DNA of 13,867 nucleotides, taken from positions 1-13,867 of the forward strand of contig JAJXUC010000096.1 in the NCBI GenBank assembly GCA_021783435.1. Reading direction: 5' to 3'. A model generated the notes under the pieces. It saw nothing but the letters and a program-made list of their open reading frames with translations. It did no database searches and was not told the origin of the DNA. Shown piece by piece: positions 1 to 7,733 of this stretch. Position numbers and translations under genes: made by a program. The stretch's first letter is position 1. Every line of letters starts with the position of its first letter. This stretch comes from Pseudomonadota bacterium (GTDB lineage: Bacteria; Pseudomonadota; Gammaproteobacteria; Burkholderiales; Burkholderiaceae).

Positions 1-1
1 C

Positions 2-187
2 ATACGCGTGCTCGATCCCGAACAGCATGTTCTGCTCACGGGCAAGCTCCCTGGTTTGCAAGCCAGGGTGGTGTTCCAGCGCGATGCAATGGGCCAGATC
101 TTCCGAATCTGGCTCGTGGGGGCCCAGGATGGCGCGCTCGCGACGGTGCCCGTGGCGCCTTCCAATTGCCTGTTCGGCAGTTCCTGA
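2..187 (+). CDS. 3' end of an unidentified protein gene (partial)
   Basis: An open frame runs from the left edge to a TGA at 185-187 and gives 61 residues, ending in NCLFGSS. It reads as a soluble mixed alpha/beta tail (start IRVLDPEQHVLLTG, later RVVFQRDAMGQIFRIWLVG). I do not recognise the family and see no cysteine cluster, membrane helix or catalytic motif. The stop lies 84 bases before the miaB start on the same strand, and an RNA hairpin (212-236) lies between them, so this gene may end its own transcript or be read together with miaB. The gene body is outside the window. The frame is short enough that a chance open frame in GC-rich DNA is not excluded, but its position just upstream of miaB and its protein-like composition favour a real gene end. 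Confidence 0.5.
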   Translation: MRVLDPEQHVLLTGKLPGLQARVVFQRDAMGQIFRIWLVGAQDGALATVPVAPSNCLFGSS

Positions 188-211
188 TCCCTTCGGCATC
201 CAGTAACCAGT

Positions 212-236
212 AAGGCTGCGCCGTGGGTGCGGCCTT
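212..236 (+). terminator. RNA hairpin between upstream gene and miaB (terminator-like, no U tract)
   Basis: Arms 212-222 and 226-236 pair over 11 consecutive positions around a three-base loop (223-225). Two of the pairs (217/231 and 220/228) are G-U wobbles that exist only in the + strand RNA; on the other strand they would be A-C mismatches. The downstream sequence is TTGGCTCTTC, which is not a real U tract. It could stabilise the 3' end of the upstream transcript, act as a weak terminator, or be a structured leader of miaB. Confidence 0.4.
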
Positions 237-271
237 GGCTCTTCAGGCGCCGCACGCCAGTTTCAAGACCC

Positions 272-1615
272 ATGAAAAAACTCTATATCAAAACCTTCGG
301 TTGCCAGATGAACGAGTACGACTCGGCCAAGATGGCCGACGTGCTCGGCGCCGACCAGCACTACGAAGCCGTGCAGAATCCCGAGGACGCCGACCTCATC
401 CTGCTCAACACCTGCTCGATCCGCGAGAAGGCGCAGGACAAGGTCTTCAGCGATCTGGGGCGGCTGCGCGCGCTCAAGGGCGAAAAGCCGGGGCTGCGCA
501 TCGGCGTGGCCGGTTGCGTCGCCAGCCAGGAAGGTGCGGCCATCATCGAGCGCGCGCCCTATGTGGACCTCGTCTTCGGTCCGCAGACCCTGCATCGTCT
601 GCCCGATCTGCTCGCCGCGCGCGAGCGCACCGGGCGTGCCCAGGTGGACATCAGCTTTCCCGAGATCGAGAAGTTCGACCACCTGCCGCCCGCGCGTGCC
701 GAAGGCGCGACCGCCTTCGTGTCCATCATGGAAGGCTGCAGCAAGTATTGCAGCTACTGCGTGGTGCCGTACACGCGCGGCGAGGAGGTGTCCCGCCCGC
801 TGGAGGATGTGCTCACCGAGGTGGCCGAACTCGCGGCGCAAGGGGTGAAGGAAATCACCCTGCTGGGGCAGAACGTCAACGCCTGGCGCGGCGTGGTGGA
901 TGAGCAGCCGGCCGATTTCGCGCTGCTTCTGGAGTACGTCGCCGAGATCCCGGGCGTCGAGCGCCTGCGCTACACGACCAGCCATCCGAACGAATTCACC
1001 GAGCGGCTGATCGAGGCCCACGGGCGCATCGCGCAGCTCGTGCCGCATGTCCACCTGCCCGTGCAGCATGGGTCGGACCGCATCCTGGCCGCCATGAAGC
1101 GCGGCTACACCGCGCTGCAGTTCAAGCACATCGTGCGTCGCCTGCGCGCCGTGCGGCCGGGCATCAGCATTTCGTCGGACTTCATCGTCGGCTTCCCCGG
1201 CGAGACCGATGCCGATTTCGCGCAACTGATGAGGCTGGTCGACGACGTCGGCTTCGACGCCAGCTTCAGCTTCATCTTCAGCGCCCGCCCCGGTACGCCA
1301 GCGGCCAGCCTGGCCGACGACACGCCGCAGGAGGTGAAGCTGGCGCGACTGCAAGCTCTGCAGGCGCGCATCGAGGCGCATGCCCAGACCCTCTCGCAGG
1401 CCATGGTCGGGACGGTGCAGCGCGTGCTTGTGGAGGGCGTCAGCCGCAAAAGCGCGGCCGAACTGCAGGGGCGCACGGAGAACAACCGCATCGTCAATTT
1501 CGCCGCCCCGGCGCGGCTGATCGGCGAGATGGCGGAAGTGCGCATCCTGGCCGCCTTGCCGCACTCGCTGCGTGGCGAGGTGGTGCGGCGCGAGGCCGTT
1601 CAGGCGGCGGCCTGA
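272..1615 (+). CDS. miaB: MiaB, tRNA-2-methylthio-N6-dimethylallyladenosine synthase
   Basis: This radical-SAM methylthiotransferase converts N6-isopentenyladenosine at position 37 of tRNAs reading UNN codons to its 2-methylthio form. The 447-residue product has the three domains of the family. An N-terminal UPF0004 domain carries Cys11, Cys48 and Cys82 for the auxiliary cluster (FGCQMN, LNTCS, VAGCV). The radical SAM core holds the CX3CX2C motif at Cys156, Cys160 and Cys163. A C-terminal TRAM domain (about 378-440, with [11 protein letters not shown]) binds tRNA. I chose the ATG at 272 because [14 protein letters not shown] is the usual MiaB beginning; a longer frame from 227 adds 15 arginine-rich residues without family character. 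The ribosome binding site is weak. Length is normal and all key cysteines are present. It converges with the dacA-type gene, and its stop codon sits inside an inverted repeat. Confidence 0.97.
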   Translation: MKKLYIKTFGCQMNEYDSAKMADVLGADQHYEAVQNPEDADLILLNTCSIREKAQDKVFSDLGRLRALKGEKPGLRIGVAGCVASQEGAAIIERAPYVDLVFGPQTLHRLPDLLAARERTGRAQVDISFPEIEKFDHLPPARAEGATAFVSIMEGCSKYCSYCVVPYTRGEEVSRPLEDVLTEVAELAAQGVKEITLLGQNVNAWRGVVDEQPADFALLLEYVAEIPGVERLRYTTSHPNEFTERLIEAHGRIAQLVPHVHLPVQHGSDRILAAMKRGYTALQFKHIVRRLRAVRPGISISSDFIVGFPGETDADFAQLMRLVDDVGFDASFSFIFSARPGTPAASLADDTPQEVKLARLQALQARIEAHAQTLSQAMVGTVQRVLVEGVSRKSAAELQGRTENNRIVNFAAPARLIGEMAEVRILAALPHSLRGEVVRREAVQAAA

Positions 1616-1643
1616 CCCCGGCCCCGCTGCGGATCCGGGGTCA
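1613..1643. terminator. Inverted repeat between convergent miaB and dacA-type genes
   Basis: TGACCCCGG at 1613-1621 is the exact reverse complement of CCGGGGTCA at 1635-1643, giving a perfect 9-bp stem around 13 bases that may form a short inner stem. The left arm begins with the miaB stop codon, and the right arm lies 6 bases from the stop of the facing gene. Neither side has a T tract, so this is not a canonical intrinsic terminator. A shared bidirectional 3'-end hairpin is the likeliest role. Confidence 0.5.
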
Positions 1644-1649
1644 AGGGAG

Positions 1650-2909
1650 CTACTGAATCGCCAGGCGCAGCGCGTCCCAGACGCGCTTGAGGAAGCCGGC
1701 TTGCGGCACGGTATTGAGCGCCACCAGCGGATAACTGGCGATGGCCTTGCCGTCGAGAGTGACTTGCAGGGTGCCGATCTTCTGCCCCCGCGTGATCGGA
1801 GCGACGAGCGGGTCCGGGCGCTGCACCGTGGTCTTGATCTTCGCGCCGGCGCCGCGCGGCACGCTCACGGCCAGGGTCTCGAAGCTGCCGAGTTGGACCT
1901 GGTTTGTCGCGCCCTTCCACACATGCGCATCCAGGACCGGCTTGTTCGCCGTGACGACGCGGATGTCGTCGAAATTCTGGAAAGCCCAGTTCAACAGTTT
2001 CTCGCTTTCCGAGCCACGGGCGCGTTCCGTCGGCGTGCCCATGACCACGGTCAGCAGCCGCCGCGGGCCATTCGGGAAGTTGCGCTGCGCCGAGGTGATC
2101 ATGCAATAGCCGGCCTCCTTGGTGTAGCCGGTCTTCATGCCGTCGACCGAGGGGTCGGTGAACAGCAGGCTCACGCGGTTGGGCTGCGTGATGTGGTTGT
2201 AGGTGAATTCCTTGACCTTGAAATACCGCGCGTAGTCGGCGGGGAAGTCGCGGATGATGTGCGTGGCGATGATCGACAGATCGTGCGCCGTGGTGTGGTG
2301 GCCAGGATCGGGAAGGCCGGTCGGGTCCATGAAATGGGTGCCCTTGAGGCCCCATTCCTGCGCCTGGCGGTTCATCATGCCGACGAAGGCGGATACCGAA
2401 CCTCCGACCGTTTGCGCCAGGGTCATCGCCGCGTCGTTGCCCGACTGCACGATCATGCCCAGCAGCAGGTCGTTCACCGACACCGGTACGCGCGGGTCGA
2501 TGAACATGCGCGAGCCGCCGGTGCGCCAGGCCTCGTTGCTTTCGTGCACCATCTGGTTGAGCTTGATCGTGCCGTCCTTCAGCGCCTTGAAGGTGAGGTA
2601 GGCGGTCATCAGCTTGGTGAGCGAGGCGGGCGCTTCCTGTTGGTCGGCGTTCTGCTCGGCGAGGATCTGATTGCTGGTCAGGTCCATGACCAGCCAGCTG
2701 CGCGCATCCAGCGTGGGCAGCGGCACGGATTCGAGCAAGGCGGCCGTCGGCCCGGTGGGTGTGTTGCCCGGCCCGGTCAGCGTGGGGCTTGCCGAGGATG
2801 CGGGGGCCGCAGGGGCGGATGGAGCGGCATGGGCCAGCGGCCCGCAGCCGAGCGCGGCACTGAGTGCCAACACGGCCAGTCGTTGGGGGGTCTTGAACAG
2901 CATGGGCAT
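1650..2909 (-). CDS. dacA: D-alanyl-D-alanine carboxypeptidase, PBP5/6 family
   Basis: This low-molecular-weight penicillin-binding protein removes the terminal D-Ala from peptidoglycan stem peptides in the periplasm (419 residues). All three serine-peptidase (S11) motifs are present: SLTK with nucleophile Ser96 and Lys99, SGN at 156-158, and KTG at 259-261. An N-terminal signal peptide (hydrophobic core about 9-22, ending near AHA) is followed by a Pro/Ala/Ser/Thr-rich linker to about residue 55. The C-terminal PBP5-type beta domain ends in an amphipathic helix (GFLKRVWDALRLAIQ), the usual inner-membrane anchor. ATGs at 2909 and 2903 are both plausible and no clear Shine-Dalgarno separates them; a longer frame from 2999 would put an arginine-rich stretch before the signal peptide and is unlikely. 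Whether this is dacA or the closely related dacC cannot be told from sequence alone. Confidence 0.93.
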   Translation of the reverse strand: MPMLFKTPQRLAVLALSAALGCGPLAHAAPSAPAAPASSASPTLTGPGNTPTGPTAALLESVPLPTLDARSWLVMDLTSNQILAEQNADQQEAPASLTKLMTAYLTFKALKDGTIKLNQMVHESNEAWRTGGSRMFIDPRVPVSVNDLLLGMIVQSGNDAAMTLAQTVGGSVSAFVGMMNRQAQEWGLKGTHFMDPTGLPDPGHHTTAHDLSIIATHIIRDFPADYARYFKVKEFTYNHITQPNRVSLLFTDPSVDGMKTGYTKEAGYCMITSAQRNFPNGPRRLLTVVMGTPTERARGSESEKLLNWAFQNFDDIRVVTANKPVLDAHVWKGATNQVQLGSFETLAVSVPRGAGAKIKTTVQRPDPLVAPITRGQKIGTLQVTLDGKAIASYPLVALNTVPQAGFLKRVWDALRLAIQ

Positions 2910-3124
2910 GGGACGTGAGGACAGAGAACGGAACAGGAAAGGGCGGACGGGGCCGGCGCGGATGCCCGCGGCGGCGCGTCTGCATGCACTGCGCACCATA
3001 GCAGCGCGCCTGCGCGGGCCAGGTTAAAAATGATTTCGGGTTGGAGTGGCGGCGCGCGGAAACGTTCTCGGTTTCAGCCACGCTTGCCCGGGATGTTTGC
3101 AACGAGTCCCGTTGGGGCCGTGGT

Positions 3125-3811
3125 TCAGGCCGCTTGCTGTGCGCCGTGCCATGTGCAGATGGCGTTCTTGAGCGGCGTGAGCATGCCGTGGAAAAAATGC
3201 CCCGCGCCGGGCATGACCAGGATCGGATGTGGCTGCGGACGCGCCCAGTCGAGCACCGCCGCAAGCGGCACCACATCGTCGCGTTCGCCATGGATCGCCA
3301 GGGTCCGGCCAGCCAGCGGCTCGCCGTGGGCGTCCAGCAGCGGCGGCACGGGAAAGTTCACCACGGCCGCCCCGACCAAGGTGAGGTGGCCGATTTCAAG
3401 CCCGGACTGATGCAGGCGATGCGCGAGATTCGCGGCGACATAGGCGCCAAACGAAAAACCGGCCAATGCCAGCGGGACGCTCCCGGCGGCAATGCCGAGG
3501 CGGGCCGCCAGCGCCGAACCGTAGTGCTCCAGCAGCGCGTGCAGGTCCTCGGTTTCCCCGCGCCCGGCGTCATAGACGCCTTCGCTTTGGCCGACGCCGC
3601 GAAAATTCGGCCGCACGGCCATGAAGCCCAGTTGCACCCAGGCGCGCGCCAGCGTCTGTGCCACCTTGTTGTCCAGGCTGCCGCCGTGCAGCGGATGGGG
3701 ATGGGCGACCAGGGCGAGGCCGCGCGGCTCCAGTTCGGGCGGATTGTCCACCGCCACCTCGATCCAGCCGGCCGGGCCGGGTATGCGCTCGCGCAGGGTG
3801 TGGCGGTTCAT
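3125..3811 (-). CDS. Alpha/beta hydrolase of the COG2945 type
   Basis: A 228-residue cytoplasmic protein with the alpha/beta-hydrolase plan. HPHPLHGG (37-44) forms the oxyanion region typical of this family, NFRGVGQS lies at 69-76, and the nucleophile elbow GFSFG holds Ser120. An acidic residue sits in HGERDDVVP (Asp178 or Asp179), and the catalytic His205 is in GAGHFFHG. No signal peptide is visible. The natural substrate of the family is not established, so esterase or thioesterase activity would be a guess. The ATG at 3811 overlaps the stop of the ferredoxin gene as ATGA, giving tight translational coupling. A longer frame from 4036 only reads through the ferredoxin gene out of phase and starts with low-complexity arginine-rich sequence. 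It is the last gene of the minus-strand cluster starting at hemJ. Confidence 0.9.
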   Translation of the reverse strand: MNRHTLRERIPGPAGWIEVAVDNPPELEPRGLALVAHPHPLHGGSLDNKVAQTLARAWVQLGFMAVRPNFRGVGQSEGVYDAGRGETEDLHALLEHYGSALAARLGIAAGSVPLALAGFSFGAYVAANLAHRLHQSGLEIGHLTLVGAAVVNFPVPPLLDAHGEPLAGRTLAIHGERDDVVPLAAVLDWARPQPHPILVMPGAGHFFHGMLTPLKNAICTWHGAQQAA

Positions 3812-4134
3812 GGCTGGGGCGCGTCGGGCAACAGCAGGCGCTCGACGACTTCGCCGCGCTTGAGATGGCGTTCGACGATTTCGTCGATATCGCTTTTGTC
3901 GACATAGGTGTACCAGACGCCTTCGGGGTAGACCACGCAGGCGGGCCCCTCCTCGCAGCGATCCAGGCAGCCGGCGCGGTTCACGCGCACATTGCCGCGG
4001 CCCGCGAGGCCGGCGGCCTTCACCGCCTGCTTGCAATGGTCGAATGCCTCCTCGGCCCCGCGCGCCGCGCAGCAGGCGCGGCCTTCCTCGCGCCGGTTGA
4101 GGCAGAAGAAAACATGGTGTTTGTAATAGGTCAT
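3808..4134 (-). CDS. Thioredoxin-like [2Fe-2S] ferredoxin (COG3411 type)
   Basis: A 108-residue soluble protein with the cysteine spacing of thioredoxin-fold [2Fe-2S] ferredoxins, as in the NuoE C-terminal domain and Aquifex Fd4. Cys11 and Cys22 (or Cys21) form the first pair; Cys56 and Cys60 in GCLDRCEEGP form the second. Extra cysteines are at 21, 34 and 66. It begins MTYYKHHVFFCLNRR, typical of this group, and has the conserved VVYPEGVWY strand (67-75). It probably carries single electrons in the cytoplasm, but the partner is unknown. The start lies 7 bases after the VanZ-like gene stop, and the end overlaps the hydrolase start by 4 bases, so the three are very likely cotranscribed. The ribosome binding site is weak. 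Confidence 0.93.
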   Translation of the reverse strand: MTYYKHHVFFCLNRREEGRACCAARGAEEAFDHCKQAVKAAGLAGRGNVRVNRAGCLDRCEEGPACVVYPEGVWYTYVDKSDIDEIVERHLKRGEVVERLLLPDAPQP

Positions 4135-4141
4135 GGTGGAT

Positions 4142-5263
4142 TCAATTGTGTGGGCCGGGCCGCGCGATGCGCCCCAGCAGGTAGAGCCCTGTCACATAGG
4201 GCCAGAGCCAGCTCAGCCATTGCGGCATGCCGAACATGCGGATGAACAGGCCTTGGCTCCAGGTTTGCAGATTCTGCGCGTAATACGGATCGGGTCCGGC
4301 CTGGTTGACCCACCACAGCCCGCAAAGCAGCGCAGCCAACGCGAGGGCGGCGCAGAGCCGGCGCGGCAAATGGGTCAGCGGCAGGCCCAGGACCAACCCC
4401 ACGCCCAGGCCTTGGAGGGCGGCCGGCGTGGCCCAGGCCAACGCGTGTTCGGGCCCGAAGCCGAGCACGGCCGACAGCGTGATGGCGAGCAGTCCGGCAG
4501 CGGTGAGCGCCAGGGCGATGCGCGCGCGCGGCGCGGTGGGGCGGCTGATGGACGCGCTGGTCCACAGCACGGCCATCAGCATGGATGCGGCGATCCAAAC
4601 CTGCTGCGCCGAGCCCATGGGCCGAGGCGTGGACAAGGCCAGGAGGGCGTCGGAATTGAACCATCGGGCAAACGGCGGCGCGATCTGCATCGCATCGGAC
4701 AGGCTTTGTGACAGGGAGCCGATCACCTGTCCGGTCGCAAAGAGCGCCGGAGGCGGCCACAGCAGCGCCAACGGCCACACCAGCAGCAGCAGCAGGCCGA
4801 AGCCGGCATCGCGGGTCAGCCAGCGTTCGCGCAGGTCGCGCGTCTTCTGGCTCAACGCCAGGCGCGGCAGCAGCCAGACCGCGAGCGCGGCGCCGAGCGC
4901 GGCGCCCAGGGTGTTGGTGGCCCAGTCCACGTTCGACGACACGCGCACCGGCAGGAACGATTGCAAGGACTCCATGCTGAACGACAGCAGGCTGGAGCCG
5001 ATCGTGGCAAGCCCCCAGGCGCGCCAGCCGGTCCAGCGCGGCCGCAGGCTGGCGGCGGTCAGCAGGCCGAGCGGAAAATAGCCCGCCGCGTTCGTCAGCA
5101 TGTCGCCTGCCGTGATGTAGCGCGGCCAATTCGCCGTGACGAAGTCGAACGGGCTCAGTCCCTGCCAGCGCCAGCCCGAAAAAGGGTAGAGGCTGGCATA
5201 CAGCACCAGCAGCAGATAGGCGGCCAGCGCATAGCGCGAAAATCCCGGAGGCGGACGGTTCAC
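4142..5263 (-). CDS. VanZ-like integral membrane protein
   Basis: A 373-residue polytopic membrane protein. The N-terminal part (about 10-135) matches the VanZ domain: a first helix ending in LYASLYPFSG, then Asp54 and Asn58 before FPLG, Glu98 and Gln101 in SMESLQSFLP, Arg107, and DWATNTLGAALGAAL (113-127). The remaining 240 residues hold several more hydrophobic helices (about 153-180, 222-236, 248-268, 303-320, 349-366), so it is longer than the isolated domain. VanZ proteins are linked to teicoplanin resistance in some Gram-positives, but their function in proteobacteria is unknown and no resistance role is implied here. The start is a GTG at 5263, 9 bases after the hemJ stop, with no good Shine-Dalgarno, so translation may depend on ribosomes arriving from hemJ. 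Confidence 0.85.
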   Translation of the reverse strand: MNRPPPGFSRYALAAYLLLVLYASLYPFSGWRWQGLSPFDFVTANWPRYITAGDMLTNAAGYFPLGLLTAASLRPRWTGWRAWGLATIGSSLLSFSMESLQSFLPVRVSSNVDWATNTLGAALGAALAVWLLPRLALSQKTRDLRERWLTRDAGFGLLLLLVWPLALLWPPPALFATGQVIGSLSQSLSDAMQIAPPFARWFNSDALLALSTPRPMGSAQQVWIAASMLMAVLWTSASISRPTAPRARIALALTAAGLLAITLSAVLGFGPEHALAWATPAALQGLGVGLVLGLPLTHLPRRLCAALALAALLCGLWWVNQAGPDPYYAQNLQTWSQGLFIRMFGMPQWLSWLWPYVTGLYLLGRIARPGPHN

Positions 5264-5272
5264 CGCAGCGAA

Positions 5273-5710
5273 TCAAAACGGCTTGATCACCACCAACGGC
5301 ACGATGATGAACAGGGCGACGGTGGGGATTTCATTGAACCAGCGAAACCACTGATGGCTGCGCGTGTTGCTGCCATTCTCGAACTCGCGCAGGATGCGTT
5401 TGCACCAGAGGTGAAACCCGATCAGCACCAGGACGAGAGCCAGCTTGGCGTGCATCCAGCCATTGCCGGGGCCGTGCAGCCCGACGCCGAAGTACAGCCA
5501 CAGCACAAGGCCGAAGCCGACCGCGGGCATCATCAGGATAGTCATGAAGCGGTAGAGCTTGCGCGCCATCAGCAGCAGGCGCTGCCGCTCGGCTTCGTTG
5601 CCGGGAGCGACCATGGCCAGGTTGACGAAGATCCGCGGCAGGTAGAAAAGGCCGGCGAACCACGAGATGACGAAAATGATATGCAGGGCCTTGACCCACA
5701 GAAATCCCAT
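5273..5710 (-). CDS. hemJ: HemJ, probable heme-dependent protoporphyrinogen IX oxidase
   Basis: A 145-residue, four-helix inner-membrane protein of the UPF0093/HemJ family, which oxidises protoporphyrinogen IX to protoporphyrin IX, the penultimate step of heme synthesis, in bacteria lacking HemG or HemY. It has the family-conserved His10 (KALHII) and Lys89 (HAKLAL), plus KLYRFM (51-56) and the C-terminal RWFNEIPT before the last helix. Length is normal. AGGAG at 5716-5720 (minus strand), 5 bases from the ATG, supports the start. The gene heads the minus-strand cluster and is divergent from hemB, which fits the heme role. Such proteins are often annotated only as CopD family; the lysine, the NE-P motif and the context favour HemJ. 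Its leader contains a strong intrinsic terminator. Confidence 0.9.
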   Translation of the reverse strand: MGFLWVKALHIIFVISWFAGLFYLPRIFVNLAMVAPGNEAERQRLLLMARKLYRFMTILMMPAVGFGLVLWLYFGVGLHGPGNGWMHAKLALVLVLIGFHLWCKRILREFENGSNTRSHQWFRWFNEIPTVALFIIVPLVVIKPF

Positions 5711-5734
5711 GCGCGCTCCTAGTCGAGTTCCGCC

Positions 5735-5761
5735 AGTTTAAATTTCGCGGGCTTGCGGCAA
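5735..5761 (-). promoter_or_regulatory. Possible hemJ promoter
   Basis: On the minus strand, TTGCCG (5756-5761) and TAAACT (5735-5740) resemble -35 and -10 boxes separated by 15 bases, inside the only A/T-rich patch before hemJ. The spacing is short and the match moderate. If real, the transcript would start about 20 bases before the hemJ ATG and downstream of the minus-strand terminator, so hemJ would escape that terminator. Confidence 0.3.
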
Positions 5762-5788
5762 AAAAAACCCCGGCGGGGGCGCCGGGGT
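5760..5788 (-). terminator. Perfect intrinsic terminator on the minus strand upstream of hemJ
   Basis: Read on the minus strand, ACCCCGGCG (5788-5780), a CCCC loop (5779-5776) and CGCCGGGGT (5775-5767) form a perfect 9-bp stem followed by a T tract of eight (5767-5760, its first T closing the stem). This is a textbook rho-independent terminator, but no minus-strand gene ends here: hemJ begins 50 bases downstream and hemB lies on the other strand. It must act on a leader transcript of hemJ (attenuation), on a small RNA from the 5790-5920 region, or on antisense transcription out of hemB. Confidence 0.8.
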
Positions 5789-5871
5789 CAATAGCCTTGA
5801 ATCAAGGCCCCCGCTCAGGGAGGAGAAGCGGGAGGAGGCGCCTCGCGGCGGCCACCTGCTGATCTTGATTC
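5773..5871 (-). promoter_or_regulatory. Candidate attenuator or small-RNA region with competing pairings
   Basis: Several complementary segments overlap the terminator above. GCCCCCGC (+ strand, 5807-5814) can pair over 8 bases with GCGGGGGC (5773-5780), which would break the terminator stem. That same arm is partly covered by an alternative hairpin, CCCGCT (5810-5815) with AGCGGG (5827-5832). A 15-base palindrome at 5794-5808 can fold on itself, or GAATCAAG (5799-5806) can pair at a distance with CTTGATTC (5864-5871). GAGGCGCCTC (5835-5844) is a perfect palindrome. This layout suits a switchable leader or structured small RNA, but chance pairing is common in GC-rich DNA. I recognise no known riboswitch class. 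Confidence 0.35.
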
Positions 5872-5877
5872 CCGTAA

Positions 5878-6924
<1,047 letters not shown>

Positions 6925-6950
6925 GCAGGCCGCGCGACTTTGGGGCCCGG

Positions 6951-6975
6951 CGCGCGGAACCCGCCCGCGCGTTTT
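6951..6975 (+). terminator. Intrinsic terminator after hemB
   Basis: CGCGCGG (6951-6957) pairs perfectly with CCGCGCG (6965-6971) around a 7-base loop and is followed directly by TTTTGTGT. G-U pairs with 6949-6950 can extend the stem. It lies 26 bases past the hemB stop and 60 before the cytochrome gene. A second copy of CCGCGCG at 6930-6936 can compete for the same left arm. Confidence 0.6.
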
Positions 6976-7032
6976 GTGTCCGACACGGGCAACCGGCCAC
7001 GGCGTTGCTAAACCCACACGGAAAACCGCGCT

Positions 7033-7710
7033 ATGTACACGATACGCGTCTGGGACTTGCCTCTGCGCCTGTTCCACTGGTTCTTGGCGTTGTTCATCGT
7101 CACGTCCATCGTCACCGGCCTGGTGGGTGGCAACGCCATGCAGTACCACTACTGGAGCGGCTATGCCATTTTGGCGCTGCTCGTGTTCCGGCTGCTATGG
7201 GGTTTCGTCGGCGGTCACCATGCGCGTTTCGTCAACTTCGTGCGCCATCCGAGGACGATCATCGCCTATGTGCGCGGCCAGCTCACGGATCCCGCGCATG
7301 GCGTGGGGCACAACCCGCTGGGCAGCCTGTCGGTGCTGGCCTTGCTGCTGGCGGCGGCGATGCAGGTGGGGAGCGGCCTGTTCGCCAACGACCAGATTTT
7401 CAACGCGGGACCGCTGGCCAACGATGTGAGCGACCGCACCAGCGCCATCCTGACCTTCTATCACACCACCATCGGCCAACCCCTCATCTATGGCTTGGTC
7501 GGCTTGCACGTGGCGGCGATCCTGTATTACGCCGTGGTCCGGCGCAAAAACCTGGTTGCCGCGATGATCACGGGCGACAAGCTGGTGGAGGTCCCTGTGC
7601 CCGCGACGCGCGACACCGCCCTGATGCGTCTGCTCGCCGCCGTATTGCTGGCGTTGGGCGTGGCGCTGGCTTGGTGGGTTTCCTCGCTGGGTGCGGTGGG
7701 CGGATACTGA
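7033..7710 (+). CDS. Cytochrome b561-type diheme membrane protein
   Basis: A 225-residue inner-membrane protein of the bacterial cytochrome b561 family (COG3658 type), which carries electrons through bis-histidine hemes b. It opens with VWDLPLRLFHW, typical of the family. Candidate heme ligands are His15 and His39 in the first part and His144 (FYHTT) and His159 (GLHVAA) in the later helices. GHNPLG at 92-97 is also typical of the group, and a C-terminal hydrophobic helix (about 198-218) follows the core. The redox partner is unknown; such proteins often serve as membrane anchors for c-type cytochromes or accept electrons from quinol. It lies downstream of hemB but behind a terminator, so it probably has its own promoter or depends on read-through. 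The ribosome binding site is weak. Confidence 0.9.
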   Translation: MYTIRVWDLPLRLFHWFLALFIVTSIVTGLVGGNAMQYHYWSGYAILALLVFRLLWGFVGGHHARFVNFVRHPRTIIAYVRGQLTDPAHGVGHNPLGSLSVLALLLAAAMQVGSGLFANDQIFNAGPLANDVSDRTSAILTFYHTTIGQPLIYGLVGLHVAAILYYAVVRRKNLVAAMITGDKLVEVPVPATRDTALMRLLAAVLLALGVALAWWVSSLGAVGGY

Positions 7711-7719
7711 GTGCGTCTC

Positions 7720-7733
7720 GAAGCTCCGGCTTC
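7720..7733. terminator. Short hairpin between convergent cytochrome b561 and CopD-like genes
   Basis: GAAGC (7720-7724) and GCTTC (7729-7733) form a 5-bp stem closed by TCCG, a UNCG-type stable tetraloop on the + strand RNA. It fills most of the 21-base gap between the two stop codons and overlaps the second one. With no T tract and a short stem, it is only a weak candidate for a shared 3' end. Confidence 0.3.

Noticed and set aside
263..1564. Long minus-strand open frame opposite miaB (433 codons)
   Set aside because: It is histidine/arginine/glutamine-rich with no family pattern and lies opposite a complete miaB; such shadows are common in GC-rich genes.
1572..2918. Plus-strand open frame of 448 codons opposite the carboxypeptidase gene
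   Set aside because: Low-complexity Arg/His/Gly composition; the minus-strand frame has a signal peptide and all three PBP motifs.
2996..3030. Promoter for the carboxypeptidase gene (TATGGT on the minus strand)
   Set aside because: No acceptable -35 box at 16-18 bases; the match is too weak to call.
3100..3114. Hairpin after the hydrolase gene (CAACG/CGTTG)
   Set aside because: Only 5 bp and no T tract follows on the minus strand.
6972..6990. GTGTC-C-GACAC palindrome before the cytochrome b561 gene
   Set aside because: Only 5 bp per arm with a single central base; no known operator match.
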